A DNA stretch of 64,000 nucleotides, taken from Nocardioides acrostichi (GTDB lineage Bacteria > Actinomycetota > Actinomycetes > Propionibacteriales > Nocardioidaceae). Below are positions 41,818 through 50,034 of the stretch, one piece after another. The notes beneath the pieces are model-generated. The model had not been told where the DNA came from. It searched no databases and saw only the letters and a list, made by a program, of their open reading frames with translations. A program made the translations under genes and the position numbers. The stretch lies in the NCBI RefSeq assembly GCF_015319165.1, contig NZ_JADIVZ010000001.1, positions 868,001 through 932,000 on the forward strand, given 5' to 3'. The stretch's first letter is position 1; every line of letters starts with the position of its first letter.

Positions 41818-41843
41818 CCCCGCCCGGCGGATGCCGGACGGGG
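41818..41843. terminator. Hairpin between convergent LCP and secreted-protein genes
   Basis: CCCCGCCCGGC (41818-41828) pairs with GCCGGACGGGG (41833-41843) over 11 positions with one mismatch, loop GGAT. It lies between the convergent LCP gene and the minus-strand secreted protein gene. Confidence 0.6.
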
Positions 41844-41889
41844 CCAGTGGTGGAGCGAGGAGAGAGGTGCGATCAGGTCTCCGCCGGGG

Positions 41890-43410
41890 TCAGCGGGGGT
41901 AGATCGCGGACTCGGCCCAACCGACCTTGAGGTTGGCGACACCGGGGATGTCGACCTTGATCGCGGAGAGGTCGGCGCCGTAGTAGGTGCGGCGGCGCAC
42001 CTGGCCGAAGGTGATGAAGTTCTCCTGGCCCGTGAGGTCGTCGACGAAGCTGATCGTCTCACCGATCTTCAGCCCCCCGGCCGGGATGATCGACTCGCCG
42101 TTGTGGGTGATGTCGGCGACCCGGAAGATCGGTGTGTTGGTGCCGCGCACCCGCTGACGCTTCACGTTCTTGCCGGGCTTGACGAGGTCGAGCTTCGAGG
42201 TGGCCCCGGTGATCTTGAGGCCGAGAGCCGGGATCTCGAGGGCGCCGAGGCGGCTCTTGACCATGGACTTGGCTCGGCCGTTCTTGAGCTGCTTGCCCAT
42301 GTAGGAGTAGGTCAGGCCGGTCAGCTTGGCCACACCCAGGTCGGCGCCTTCGGAGGTCACTCCGAGCGGGATGCTGCGGGTGCCGAGCTTCTTGGTGACG
42401 ACGTCGCCGCCGGTGCCCTCGCACGGGATCGACTCGGTGCCGATGCCGCCCATGTGCAGCAGGGACACGTCGTCCGAGAGCACGCCGGCGTTGAAGTCCA
42501 GACCCATCACGGTCGAGCGGAAAACGCCCGAGCGGACCGGCTTGGAGATGCGGGACGACGCGTAGCCGAGCTTGAGCAGGGTCTCGTCGTTGGGCTCGTC
42601 GGGCGTGGTGTCGACGACGATCTGGAGCGCGTTCGCGCCGGAGGAGGCGAAGTTGCTGCCCTTCGGGTGCTTGGTGAACGTCTTGCCGAGCGCGATGGTG
42701 CCCAGGCCGGGGATCTGGATGACGCCGACGTCGGTCAGCGCCTCGAGCAGCTGGTTCACGGTCGCCGTGACGGGCTCGGTGATGTCGCTGGGCTGCACGC
42801 CGATGATGTCGAACAGCGTCTGGAGGGTGCTGCCGACCTCGTCGGAGGTGGTGTCGTCGGGCAGGTCGATGGTCAGGCCGCCGAAGGTGAAGCTGGGGTC
42901 GGCGCCGTAGGTGTCCGTGGACTTGTCGTAGAACGAGTCCGCCGTCGTGGTGAGCCCGTCCAGCGAGATGGTGGGCAGCGAGACGATCTGCGGCAGGCCG
43001 TCGGGCGTGAGGTTGAGCTTCACGTGGGCGATGGTGTTGATGCCGCGCACGCCGGTGATGGCGCCGTCGGTGTAGGTCTGGGTGTCGGACTTCGACGCCG
43101 AGACGTTGATGAGGTCGTTGGGGATCGGCAGGCTCGTGGAGCCGAGGCCGTAGGAGGTCCGCTGCTTGCCGGCCGTGCGCGTGCAGGCCTGGATCAGCTT
43201 GGCGTCCTTCACGGTCTTGAGCTCGACACCGCCGATGTTGACCTTGGTGCCGAAGGCGACGGCCTTCATGCCGAAGTCGGTCAACTCCGATGCGGCGCCC
43301 TTGGCGTCGGCGCCGTCGGCCGAAGCGGTCGGACCGCTCGCGAGGGTTCCGGCGAGCCCGGCGGCGCACACGGCGGAGACCGCCACGGCCCGGGTCAGGG
43401 TCTTGTTCAC
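41890..43410 (-). CDS. Large secreted protein of unknown function (choice-of-anchor-P-like)
   Basis: A 506-residue protein with a clear signal peptide (VSAVCAAGLAGTLASGPTASADG). The mature sequence is beta-rich and repetitive in character, with KAVAFGTKVNIGGVELKTVKD, TYSYMGKQLKNG-like and PGVANLKVGWAES segments. It has only a few cysteines (QACTRTAG; SIPCEGTG). The style resembles actinobacterial choice-of-anchor-P proteins, but I assign this only loosely. The GTG at 43410 precedes NKTLTRAVAV and has an AG-rich site upstream. It stands alone. Confidence 0.7.
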   Translation of the reverse strand: MNKTLTRAVAVSAVCAAGLAGTLASGPTASADGADAKGAASELTDFGMKAVAFGTKVNIGGVELKTVKDAKLIQACTRTAGKQRTSYGLGSTSLPIPNDLINVSASKSDTQTYTDGAITGVRGINTIAHVKLNLTPDGLPQIVSLPTISLDGLTTTADSFYDKSTDTYGADPSFTFGGLTIDLPDDTTSDEVGSTLQTLFDIIGVQPSDITEPVTATVNQLLEALTDVGVIQIPGLGTIALGKTFTKHPKGSNFASSGANALQIVVDTTPDEPNDETLLKLGYASSRISKPVRSGVFRSTVMGLDFNAGVLSDDVSLLHMGGIGTESIPCEGTGGDVVTKKLGTRSIPLGVTSEGADLGVAKLTGLTYSYMGKQLKNGRAKSMVKSRLGALEIPALGLKITGATSKLDLVKPGKNVKRQRVRGTNTPIFRVADITHNGESIIPAGGLKIGETISFVDDLTGQENFITFGQVRRRTYYGADLSAIKVDIPGVANLKVGWAESAIYPR

Positions 43411-43632
43411 TCTGGCTCTTCTTTCGTCAGCGCTTCGTCAAGCGGAGTCGTCGTGTCAGGAAGAGTGCTGCACACGCTTCCCCTCCCGTGACGAGTTGTG
43501 CGAAAGCACCTCGTCTAGGAGTCCAAACGGCCCGGGGGAGTGTGAGTTAGGTGACGAGGGAGGGTGGTCCAGACTGGTCAAATCGGGCCATTCGGCCGTG
43601 GGTGCGACCGCGCTCGTCGCTGACCCGTCACC

Positions 43633-43682
43633 AGTTTTCACCTGACCTGCCACGAGTTTTCACGTGACCTGCCACGAGTTTC
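43633..43682. repeat. 22-bp tandem repeats upstream of the HNH gene
   Basis: AGTTTTCACCTGACCTGCCACG (43633-43654) and AGTTTTCACGTGACCTGCCACG (43655-43676) differ at one base; AGTTTC (43677-43682) starts a third copy. They lie in a 380-base gene-free stretch (43411-43790), where otherwise I see no gene, only the AT-poor upstream region of the secreted protein gene on the other strand. Confidence 0.85.
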
Positions 43683-43790
43683 GGGGCCGGCGTGGAGCGA
43701 GGTCACGGTTGGGTCACGGTCTTCGGTGAGGCCGCCGGATGGGCGGTTTTCGGGGGCTGGTTGTCGGTGGTGCCGGCTTGACTGATCCAC

Positions 43791-45059
43791 ATGAGTTCTC
43801 TGGTGGCCGAGCCACTCGATCACCCGATCGGTCGGGTAGTCGAGCAACTCGATGCTGCCTTGGACGACGCCGAGTCGCTGTCGCTGTTGGGGCTGGACCA
43901 GGCCACGACGGCGGGGGCGTTGAGCGTGTTGACGGCGTTGGAGTCACGCCTGGTCGAGCTCGAGCACCGGGTGCTGGCGCACGCGGGCGAGGTCGTCGTG
44001 GCGGACACCACCGGCGCCGTTCAGACCTCGGCCTGGCTCGCCGGCACCGCCCGGTTGACCCGTGCCGAGGCGCGGCGGCGGGTGTGGCTGGCCCACGCCC
44101 TCGAACGCTACGAGGTACTCCGGGCCGCGTTCGCCGACGGAGTGGTGAACCGGGAGCAGGCACCCGTGATCGCGGGCGCCCTCGACGACCTCCCCGACGA
44201 CCTCGATGCTGATCTGGTCGAGAAGGCCGAACGCTTCCTCGTCGAACAAGCAGCCCTCCACGATGCCCGGGATCTGCGGGTGATGGGTCGGCATCTGTTG
44301 GAGGTCGTCGACCCCGAACGCGGCGAGCGCGAGGCCGCGAAGAGGCTCGAGGCCGAGGAAGAACAAGCTGCCCAACGGGCTCGGTTGACGATGAGCGATG
44401 ACGGGCACGGGACCGTGTTCGGACGCTTCCAGCTACCCGTCCTGCACGGTGCGATGCTGCGCAAGGCGTTGGATGCGATCCTCGCCCCCGGCCACTGGAA
44501 CAGCGAGGGCCATGAACCGAAGGCGAACCTGACCACGCCGCAGCAGAACGGTGAAGCACTCTGCGAGCTCCTCGAAACGCTCACCGAGCGGGATCTGCCC
44601 ACCACCGGCGGCCTCGGCGCGACCGTGGTGGTGACGATGACCCTCGATGCGTTGCGCGGTGGCTTGACCGAGGCCGTGCTTGACACCGGCGACCGGCTCT
44701 CCGCGGCCACCGCGCGCAGGTTGGCGTGTGGAGCGAATCTGGTCCCGGTGGTCCTCGATGGTGACGGGGTGCCGCTGGACCTGGGTCGTGGGCAGCGGCT
44801 CTACTCCAAGGGCCAACGCCTGGTCCTCGCCGTCCGGGACCGGCACTGCACCGCCGAGGGGTGCGACACGCCTGCCCATCGCTGCCAGGCGCACCACGAC
44901 ACCCCCTGGTCACAAGGAGGGCCCACCGACCTCGCCGACGGCCGGTTGTTGTGCTGGCGGCACCACCGGATGGTCCACGACCCCGGCTGGGCCTACGAGA
45001 TACACCGCACCGGCCCACCCGGCACCCGATCCACCATCAGGTTCAGACTGCGAAACTGA
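43791..45059 (+). CDS. DUF222 / 13E12-repeat family HNH endonuclease
   Basis: A 422-residue protein. The N-terminal DUF222 part (RVVEQLDAALDDAESLS to about 250) is helical. The C-terminal HNH domain has RDRHCTAEGCDTPAHRCQAHHDTPWSQGGPTDLADGRLLCWRHHRMVHD, with a zinc-holding CxxxxC, the catalytic HH and the HxxxH ending. These proteins occur in many copies in actinobacterial genomes and are linked to 13E12 repeat elements; their function is not established. The gene is flanked by 22-bp tandem repeats upstream and a non-coding region downstream. Confidence 0.92.
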   Translation: MSSLVAEPLDHPIGRVVEQLDAALDDAESLSLLGLDQATTAGALSVLTALESRLVELEHRVLAHAGEVVVADTTGAVQTSAWLAGTARLTRAEARRRVWLAHALERYEVLRAAFADGVVNREQAPVIAGALDDLPDDLDADLVEKAERFLVEQAALHDARDLRVMGRHLLEVVDPERGEREAAKRLEAEEEQAAQRARLTMSDDGHGTVFGRFQLPVLHGAMLRKALDAILAPGHWNSEGHEPKANLTTPQQNGEALCELLETLTERDLPTTGGLGATVVVTMTLDALRGGLTEAVLDTGDRLSAATARRLACGANLVPVVLDGDGVPLDLGRGQRLYSKGQRLVLAVRDRHCTAEGCDTPAHRCQAHHDTPWSQGGPTDLADGRLLCWRHHRMVHDPGWAYEIHRTGPPGTRSTIRFRLRN

Positions 45060-45198
45060 GCGGAGCGTGCCGTTGACCAGCATGGTGCTGCCGGGCCGCG
45101 TGATCGAGACACGGCGAGGCGTGTCGACGGTTCGAGCACGTCGCCGGCAGGGCGCACGTCGACGCCTACGGCTCCGGCTCCCGCCCTGATAGGAACCC

Positions 45199-45436
45199 AT
45201 CACGTCGTGGTATGCAGCCAGCACGATCGGATCTCTGCTCAACCTGGTGGGCATCTGTTTCCTCATCGCCGCGCAGGTCGGCGCATCTCGCGATCGCGAC
45301 CGGCGCGAGCGAGCCACCGGCCAGCGTCCGCAACCCATCCGATACATGGGGCGGGCCCGACTCTTTCGCGGCTTCGCCACGGGCCTTCATTGCAGTGGGC
45401 AGCGTCGTTCTGCTGGGCGGCGTCGTCGCTGGGTGA
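45199..45436 (+). pseudogene. Broken small membrane-protein gene (tentative)
   Basis: In one frame the sequence after a TGA TAG pair reads ITSWYAASTIGSLLNLVG followed by ICFLIAAQVGASRDRD, which looks like a membrane helix with a charged stop-transfer end. Another frame then reads SEPPASVRNPSDTWGGPDSF and AASPRAFIAVGSVVLLGGVVAG, a second helix, before a TGA at 45434-45436. A one-base shift near 45295 would join them into a protein with two helices. There is no start codon at the beginning (ATC stands where ATG would fit, after AGGAA). This suggests a decayed gene. The remainder of the 45060-45535 gap shows nothing else. Confidence 0.35.
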
Positions 45437-45535
45437 CCTCGGTTGAGAAACCGCTTCCCCGACGGAACGCGCGGGCGCTGGCGCCGACCCCTTCGTGGGG
45501 GAGGGGCACACCCCCCAGTTCTGCGCAAGATGCCA

Positions 45536-45567
45536 CCCCCTGGCCCGCGTTTGTGGAGGTCAGGGGG
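45536..45567 (-). terminator. Hairpin downstream of the RNase P RNA
   Basis: CCCCCTGGCC (45536-45545) and GGTCAGGGGG (45558-45567) pair over 10 positions with one GU/AC wobble, loop 12 bases. It lies immediately beyond the 3' end of the RNase P RNA on the minus strand. Confidence 0.45.
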
Positions 45568-45569
45568 CT

Positions 45570-45985
45570 GAGGTGGGACGGGCTGGCCAATAGGCCGGGT
45601 TCTGTCTCGCTGCACGTAGCCGGCAGCAAGGGCGACCATCCATCTAGGCCCACCGTTGCCGATGGGCTCGAGCGGCCTACCCGCGCACTCGGGCGAGCAG
45701 CCCTCGAACGTGCGCGCACCACCTCTCGGTGGCTTCTTGGCCTTGCTCCAGGTGGGGTTTGCCGAGCCGGCCGGGTCGCCCCGGCCGCTGGTGGTCTCTT
45801 ACACCGCCCTTTCACCCTGACCGCATCGGCGAACCGATGTGGCGGTCTGCTCTCTGTGGCACTGTCCCGCGGGTTGCCCCGGGTGGGCGTTACCCACCAC
45901 CTTGCCCTGCGGAGCCCGGACCTTCCTCGACACACCCGGCGTGAGCCCGGTGTGGCGCGGTCGCCCGGCCAGCCCGTCCACCGAC
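45570..45985 (-). ncRNA. rnpB: RNase P RNA (bacterial type A)
   Basis: The minus strand shows the hallmarks of RNase P RNA. GACGGGCTGGCC near the 5' end (45978-45967) pairs perfectly with GGCCAGCCCGTC near the 3' end (45588-45577), forming helix P1. The universally conserved GAGGAAGGTCCGGGCTCC block (P4/J5) lies just inside, followed by GCAAGGTGGTGGGTAACGCC, ACAGTGCCACAGAGAGCAGACC and GGGTGAAAGGGCGGTGTAAGAGACC, and the last part includes CGAGACAGAACCCGGCCTAT. Total about 415 bases, within the usual range. A -10-like TACACT (45992-45987) precedes the 5' end. Ends are approximate. Open reading frames that cross this region are not genes. Confidence 0.95.
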
Positions 45986-46005
45986 CAGTGTAGGGCGCGA
46001 CGGAC

Positions 46006-46842
46006 TCAGTCGATGCGCGTGATCTCGACGACGACTTCGTAGGAGCCCGGCTCGGCGTTGGCCACGATGCCCGCCAGCGGAGTGGCGTCGTCGTGGTCGC
46101 GACCCTTGGCCACCGACACGTAGGTGTCGCCGATCTCGCAGAGCCGGGCGGGGTCGTAGCCGTGCCACGCGTCGTCCCACCACTCGATCCAGCCGTGCTC
46201 GTCGGCCCGCACGGTGGTGCCGATCTGCGGATCGGCGTCGGGGTGGGAGTAACCGGAGACGTAGCGCGCCGGGATGCCGAGGGTGCGCAGGGCACCGATG
46301 GCCAGGTGGGCGACGTCTTGGCAGGTGCCGGAGCCAGCGGCCCACGCGTCGGCCGCCTGGGCCAGTATCGGAGCCCGGCAGGTGGTCGAGACCTGCTCGT
46401 GGACGACGCCACACACTCGACGCGCGATCTCGCCAGGCAGTCCGCCCTCGGCCTTGATCGCTTCGGCCCGCTCCACCAGCTCTTCCGGCGGCTGGACCCG
46501 CGGTGGGAGCATGAGGAACTCGGTCCAGCGGTCGGCGACCTCGCGCTCGGCCATCTGCTCCCAGGAGAGCGTGGCCTCCTCCGAGGGACTGCGGCCGGTC
46601 TGCACCGTGCAGGTCGCCTCGACCACGAGTGCGTCGTGCGGGTCACTGATCTCGAACGCGGTGACCAGGGAGCCGAAGTAGTCGCGGTACTCCGAGATCC
46701 ATGGTTGCGGGGTGATCTCGACGCGTGAGTGCACGACGATCTGGCCCGGTGTGGTGACCGGGGTCAGCCTGGCCTGGTGCAGGCCAGCCGTGGCCTTCTC
46801 GTCGTAGCCGACGGTGGTGGTGTGGCTGATCCGCAACTGCAT
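46006..46842 (-). CDS. Transglutaminase family protein
   Basis: A 278-residue protein of the bacterial transglutaminase-like class. An N-terminal beta domain (RISHTTTVGYDEKATAGLHQARLTP) precedes the papain-like core with catalytic Cys in GSGTCQDVAHLAIGALRTLGIPARYVSGY and His/Asp in HGWIEWWDDAW. The ATG shares one base with the stop of the alpha-E gene (TGATG). It is the last gene of the ATP-grasp/alpha-E/transglutaminase cassette, which is widely conserved; the three probably act together on a peptide or protein, with no reaction established. Confidence 0.9.
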   Translation of the reverse strand: MQLRISHTTTVGYDEKATAGLHQARLTPVTTPGQIVVHSRVEITPQPWISEYRDYFGSLVTAFEISDPHDALVVEATCTVQTGRSPSEEATLSWEQMAEREVADRWTEFLMLPPRVQPPEELVERAEAIKAEGGLPGEIARRVCGVVHEQVSTTCRAPILAQAADAWAAGSGTCQDVAHLAIGALRTLGIPARYVSGYSHPDADPQIGTTVRADEHGWIEWWDDAWHGYDPARLCEIGDTYVSVAKGRDHDDATPLAGIVANAEPGSYEVVVEITRID

Positions 46843-47780
46843 CAGTGGCTCACCTCTGTCCAGGTCTTGGCTTCGGCGCCGGAGAAGTAGCGGCGGGTCA
46901 CGGCGTCCGTGGCCATCGCGCAGGTGCGCTGGAGACGCTCCATCTCCGTGGGCAGGTCGGCGACCAGCTCGGAGAGCGAGCGGTACTCCAACTCGGCGCG
47001 CATGCGACCGAGCAGCCGCTCGGCCTCGTTCTGGAAGCCGGCCCGTGCCCCGGCCGCCTCGAGATTGATCAGGCACTGCTCGGCCCGGTTGAGCGAGAAC
47101 ACGACCGATCGGGGGAAGAGCCGGTCGAGCAGCAAGAACTCGGCCGAGCGCCGCTCGGTCTCCAGGCCGCGGTAGGTGCGCAGGAAGGCCTCGTGGGCGC
47201 CGCAGGCTCGCAGGGTGCTGGTCCAGCCGGAGTCGCTGCCCGAGGCCAGCGCCGAGGAGGCGATAAGGCGCGAGGTCATGTCGGCGCGCTCGACGCAACG
47301 GCCGAGCACCAGGAAGTGCCAGCCCTCGTCGCGCACCATCGTGGCGTCGGCGGTGCCGTTGATGAGCGCCGCTCGCTCGCGTGCCCAGTTGAACACCACG
47401 GGTGAGCGCAGCGCCGCGAACTGGCCCGACGGGATAGCCCGATAGGTGGTGTTGATGGCCTCCCACATCGTCACCGAGAGCGTCTCGCGTGCCCGGCGCG
47501 CCGACTCCCGGGCTGCCGCGAGGCTGGCCGCGATGGACGAGGAGTGGTCGGGGTTGTAGCAGAGACGGTCGAGCACCAGGTCGAGCCCCACCTCGAAGTC
47601 GGGCTCGTAGGCGTCCTCTATGCCCATGATCGACAGCAGCGCGCGACATGTCGCGTCGGCGTCGATGGTGGCGTCCTCGAGGATGAGCTGGGTCTGCACG
47701 TCGAGGATGCGCGCGGTGTCCTCCGCACGCTCGACGTAGCGGCCGATCCAGAACATCGACTCGGCGATCCGGCTCAGCAT
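46842..47780 (-). CDS. Alpha-E domain-containing protein
   Basis: A 312-residue alpha-helical protein. It begins MLSRIAESMFWIGRYVERAEDTARILDV, the typical alpha-E start, and continues through DTYRAIPSGQ-like and WHFLVLGRCVERADMTSRLI segments that repeat the ERAD motif. The function is unknown; members sit beside circularly permuted ATP-grasp and transglutaminase genes. Start and stop overlap both neighbours (seven bases with the ATP-grasp, one base with the transglutaminase). Confidence 0.92.
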   Translation of the reverse strand: MLSRIAESMFWIGRYVERAEDTARILDVQTQLILEDATIDADATCRALLSIMGIEDAYEPDFEVGLDLVLDRLCYNPDHSSSIAASLAAARESARRARETLSVTMWEAINTTYRAIPSGQFAALRSPVVFNWARERAALINGTADATMVRDEGWHFLVLGRCVERADMTSRLIASSALASGSDSGWTSTLRACGAHEAFLRTYRGLETERRSAEFLLLDRLFPRSVVFSLNRAEQCLINLEAAGARAGFQNEAERLLGRMRAELEYRSLSELVADLPTEMERLQRTCAMATDAVTRRYFSGAEAKTWTEVSH

Positions 47781-49336
47781 GCGTCGTCCCCCTCCTCGAG
47801 CAGGTCGAAGCCGTGCTCGTCGGCCAGCTCGTGCAGCGCCTCGATCTGGGCTCCGGCCTGCATCTGCTGTTGGCGCTGCATCTGCTGGGACTGTCTCGCG
47901 GCGCTGGGGCCGGCCAGCACCCAAGTGTCCTTCGAGCCGCCACCGCGTGAGGAGTTCACGATGAGCTCGCCCTTGGCGAGCGCGACGCGGGTCAGGCCGC
48001 CCGGCAGCACCCACACGCGGTTGCCGTCGTTGACGGCGAACGGTCGCAGGTCGACGTGGCGCGGACCCAGCTCGTCGTCGATGTAGGTGGGCACCGTGGA
48101 CAACTGCACCACGGGCTGGGCGATCCACGCGCGCGGGTCGGCCAGCACCTTGGCGCGCAGCTCGTCGAGCTCGGCGGCGTCGGCGCGGGGCCCGATGACG
48201 ATGCCCTTGCCACCCGAGCCGTCGACCGGCTTGAGCACGAGCTCGTCGAGCCGGTCGAGCACCTCCTCGCGGGCGTCGGCGTCGCCGCACCGCCAGGTGT
48301 CGACGTTGCGGAGCATCGGCTCCTCGTCGAGGTAGTAGCGGATCAGGTCGGGCAGGTAGGTGTAGACGAGCTTGTCGTCGGCGACACCGTTGCCCACGGC
48401 GTTGGCCAGCGTGACGTTGCCGGCGCGAGCGGCGTCGATGAGACCGGGGCAGCCCAGCACGGAGTCGGGGCGGAAGTGCACCGGGTCGAGGAAGTCGTCG
48501 TCGATGCGGCGGTAGATCACGTGCACCGGCTCGAGGCCCTTGGTGGTGCGCATCATCACCCGGCCGCGATTGCACTCCAGGTCGCGCCCCTCGACCAACT
48601 CGACGCCCATGGTGCGGGCGAGCAGGGCGTGCTCGAAGTAGGCGCCGTTGTAGACACCAGGGGTGAGCACCACGACGGTCGGGTCGGCGACGCCGGCCGG
48701 CGCGGCGGCGCGCAGGGCCTCCAGGAGCCGCTGCGGGTAGCTGGCGACGGGCCGGATGCGGTGCTGGCGGATCGCCTCGGGCAGCGCGGCCGAGATGGCG
48801 CGGCGGTTGGTCATCACGTACGAGACCCCGGACGGCACCCGGCAGTTGTCCTCGAGCACCCGGAACTCACCGGCGTTGTCGCGGATCAAGTCGATGCCCG
48901 ACACGTGCACGCGTACGCCGTTCGCGGGCCGGATGCCGGCCGCGGCGCGGTGGTAGTGCGAGGAGGTCGTGATGACCCGCCGGGGGATGACGCCGTCGTC
49001 GAAGACCTTGCCGGCGTCGTAGACGTCGGCGAGGAAGGCCTCGAGCGCCTTGACGCGTTGTTGCACGCCGCGCTCGATACCGGACCAGGTGTCCATCTCG
49101 ATCACGCGCGGGAGGATGTCGAGCGGGAAGGCTCGCTCCTCGCCACCGATGTCGAAGGTCACGCCCTGGTCGAGGTAGGCGGACTGCAGCGCCTCCACCC
49201 GGCCGGTGAGGTCGGCTTTGGTCATCGACGCCAGCGATGAGTTGAGCCCCTCGTAGGTCGGACGCAGACGGTTGCCGTCGAACATCTCGTCGAAGGCGGG
49301 ACCATCCGATTCGTAACCCTCGAACATCCCCGTCAT
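47774..49336 (-). CDS. Circularly permuted type 2 ATP-grasp protein
   Basis: A 520-residue ATP-grasp-like enzyme. Typical segments are MFEGYESDGPAFDEMFD at the start, RVHVSGIDLIRDNAGEFRVLEDNCRVPSGVSYV, VVVLTPGVYNGAYFEHALLA, and ELVLKPVDGSGGKGIVIGP (ATP-binding Lys/Gly loop), followed by PRHVDLRPFAVND and the VNSSRGGGSKDTWVL tail. The C terminus has a Gln/Met-rich helix (SQQMQRQQQMQAG). It probably forms an amide or peptide bond, but the substrate is unknown. It is the first gene of the three-gene cassette. The ATG at 49336 (MTGMFEGY) is used; 49327 is the alternative. Confidence 0.93.
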   Translation of the reverse strand: MTGMFEGYESDGPAFDEMFDGNRLRPTYEGLNSSLASMTKADLTGRVEALQSAYLDQGVTFDIGGEERAFPLDILPRVIEMDTWSGIERGVQQRVKALEAFLADVYDAGKVFDDGVIPRRVITTSSHYHRAAAGIRPANGVRVHVSGIDLIRDNAGEFRVLEDNCRVPSGVSYVMTNRRAISAALPEAIRQHRIRPVASYPQRLLEALRAAAPAGVADPTVVVLTPGVYNGAYFEHALLARTMGVELVEGRDLECNRGRVMMRTTKGLEPVHVIYRRIDDDFLDPVHFRPDSVLGCPGLIDAARAGNVTLANAVGNGVADDKLVYTYLPDLIRYYLDEEPMLRNVDTWRCGDADAREEVLDRLDELVLKPVDGSGGKGIVIGPRADAAELDELRAKVLADPRAWIAQPVVQLSTVPTYIDDELGPRHVDLRPFAVNDGNRVWVLPGGLTRVALAKGELIVNSSRGGGSKDTWVLAGPSAARQSQQMQRQQQMQAGAQIEALHELADEHGFDLLEEGDDAC

Positions 49337-49517
49337 GCGTCGGACCCTATCGACACGGGTCGGTGATGCCAGGTCCGCGGGGGTGTGTTCACCGGTTGTT
49401 GACGAACTGTCGCCGTGGCGGCGTGATGCAGGTCTCACGTGCCGGGTCGTGGTCCGGTTCTCAAGCCTGCTCGGGTCTTCGACCGGGCGCACTCGTGGCT
49501 GGCGGTACGGTCGAGGC

Positions 49518-49730
49518 ATGGCCGACGGATCACCCGATGAGTTCTGGTACTGCGTGAAGCACCACCGCGTGGAGTCCGGGGAGGATCTGTGCAAGATCAA
49601 GCACCGCCTCGGCCCGTACAAGACGCACGGCGAGGCCGAGCGGGCGCTGGAGACCGCCCAGGCGCGCAACGAGGCGTGGGAGGAGTCCGACCGCGAGTGG
49701 GACGCCGGGTCAGAGGCAGGCGACGACTAA
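49518..49730 (+). CDS. Small hypothetical protein (70 aa)
   Basis: Protein of 70 residues starting MADGSPDEFWYCVKHHRVES, with KHRLGPYKTHGEAERALETAQARNEAWEESDREW following. The pattern of a short beta hairpin and a charged helix, with the phrase GPYKTHGEAERAL, is common in small actinobacterial proteins but I know no function. GTG or ATG usage is clear at ATG 49518. It is divergent from the ATP-grasp cassette. Confidence 0.7.
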   Translation: MADGSPDEFWYCVKHHRVESGEDLCKIKHRLGPYKTHGEAERALETAQARNEAWEESDREWDAGSEAGDD

Positions 49731-49739
49731 GCGCCGCCC

Positions 49740-50021
49740 GTGCAGATCCACCGCCGTCCGCGCTACCGCCAAGACGGCATCTCCCCGTGGCCGTTCGTCG
49801 GCCTCATCGGCATGGCCGCGGTGTTCTTCCTCGTCGCCGCCAGCGGCCCGTTCACCCCGTGGTGGGCGCAGACCCTGCTGTTCCTCGGGTGGGGCGCCGC
49901 TCTCGTGGCGGCCATCCGCTGGTGGGAGCCGCACCCCGCTCGGGTCGTGTGGGTTCCGCTCGCCTGTGGCGTCATGTGGTTCGTGGTGATCCTGGCAGGC
50001 GTCTCCGCGCTGGGTTGGTGA
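49740..50021 (+). CDS. Small membrane protein (93 aa)
   Basis: Three hydrophobic segments are visible: FVGLIGMAAVFFLVAAS, TLLFLGWGAALVAAIRW and VVWVPLACGVMWFVVILAG. The N terminus is basic (QIHRRPRYRQDG). The GTG start lies ten bases after the previous gene's stop, so both may be co-transcribed. No family assigned. Confidence 0.65.
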   Translation: MQIHRRPRYRQDGISPWPFVGLIGMAAVFFLVAASGPFTPWWAQTLLFLGWGAALVAAIRWWEPHPARVVWVPLACGVMWFVVILAGVSALGW

Positions 50022-50034
50022 ACGGGGCCCAGTC

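Noticed and set aside
43633..43682. 22-bp tandem repeats as a CRISPR array
   Set aside because: Copies are contiguous with no spacer and number about two, so it is a tandem repeat.
45387..46646. Open frames through the RNase P RNA region
   Set aside because: The conserved RNase P core and the P1 helix explain the sequence between 45570 and 45985; the frames there have no protein character.
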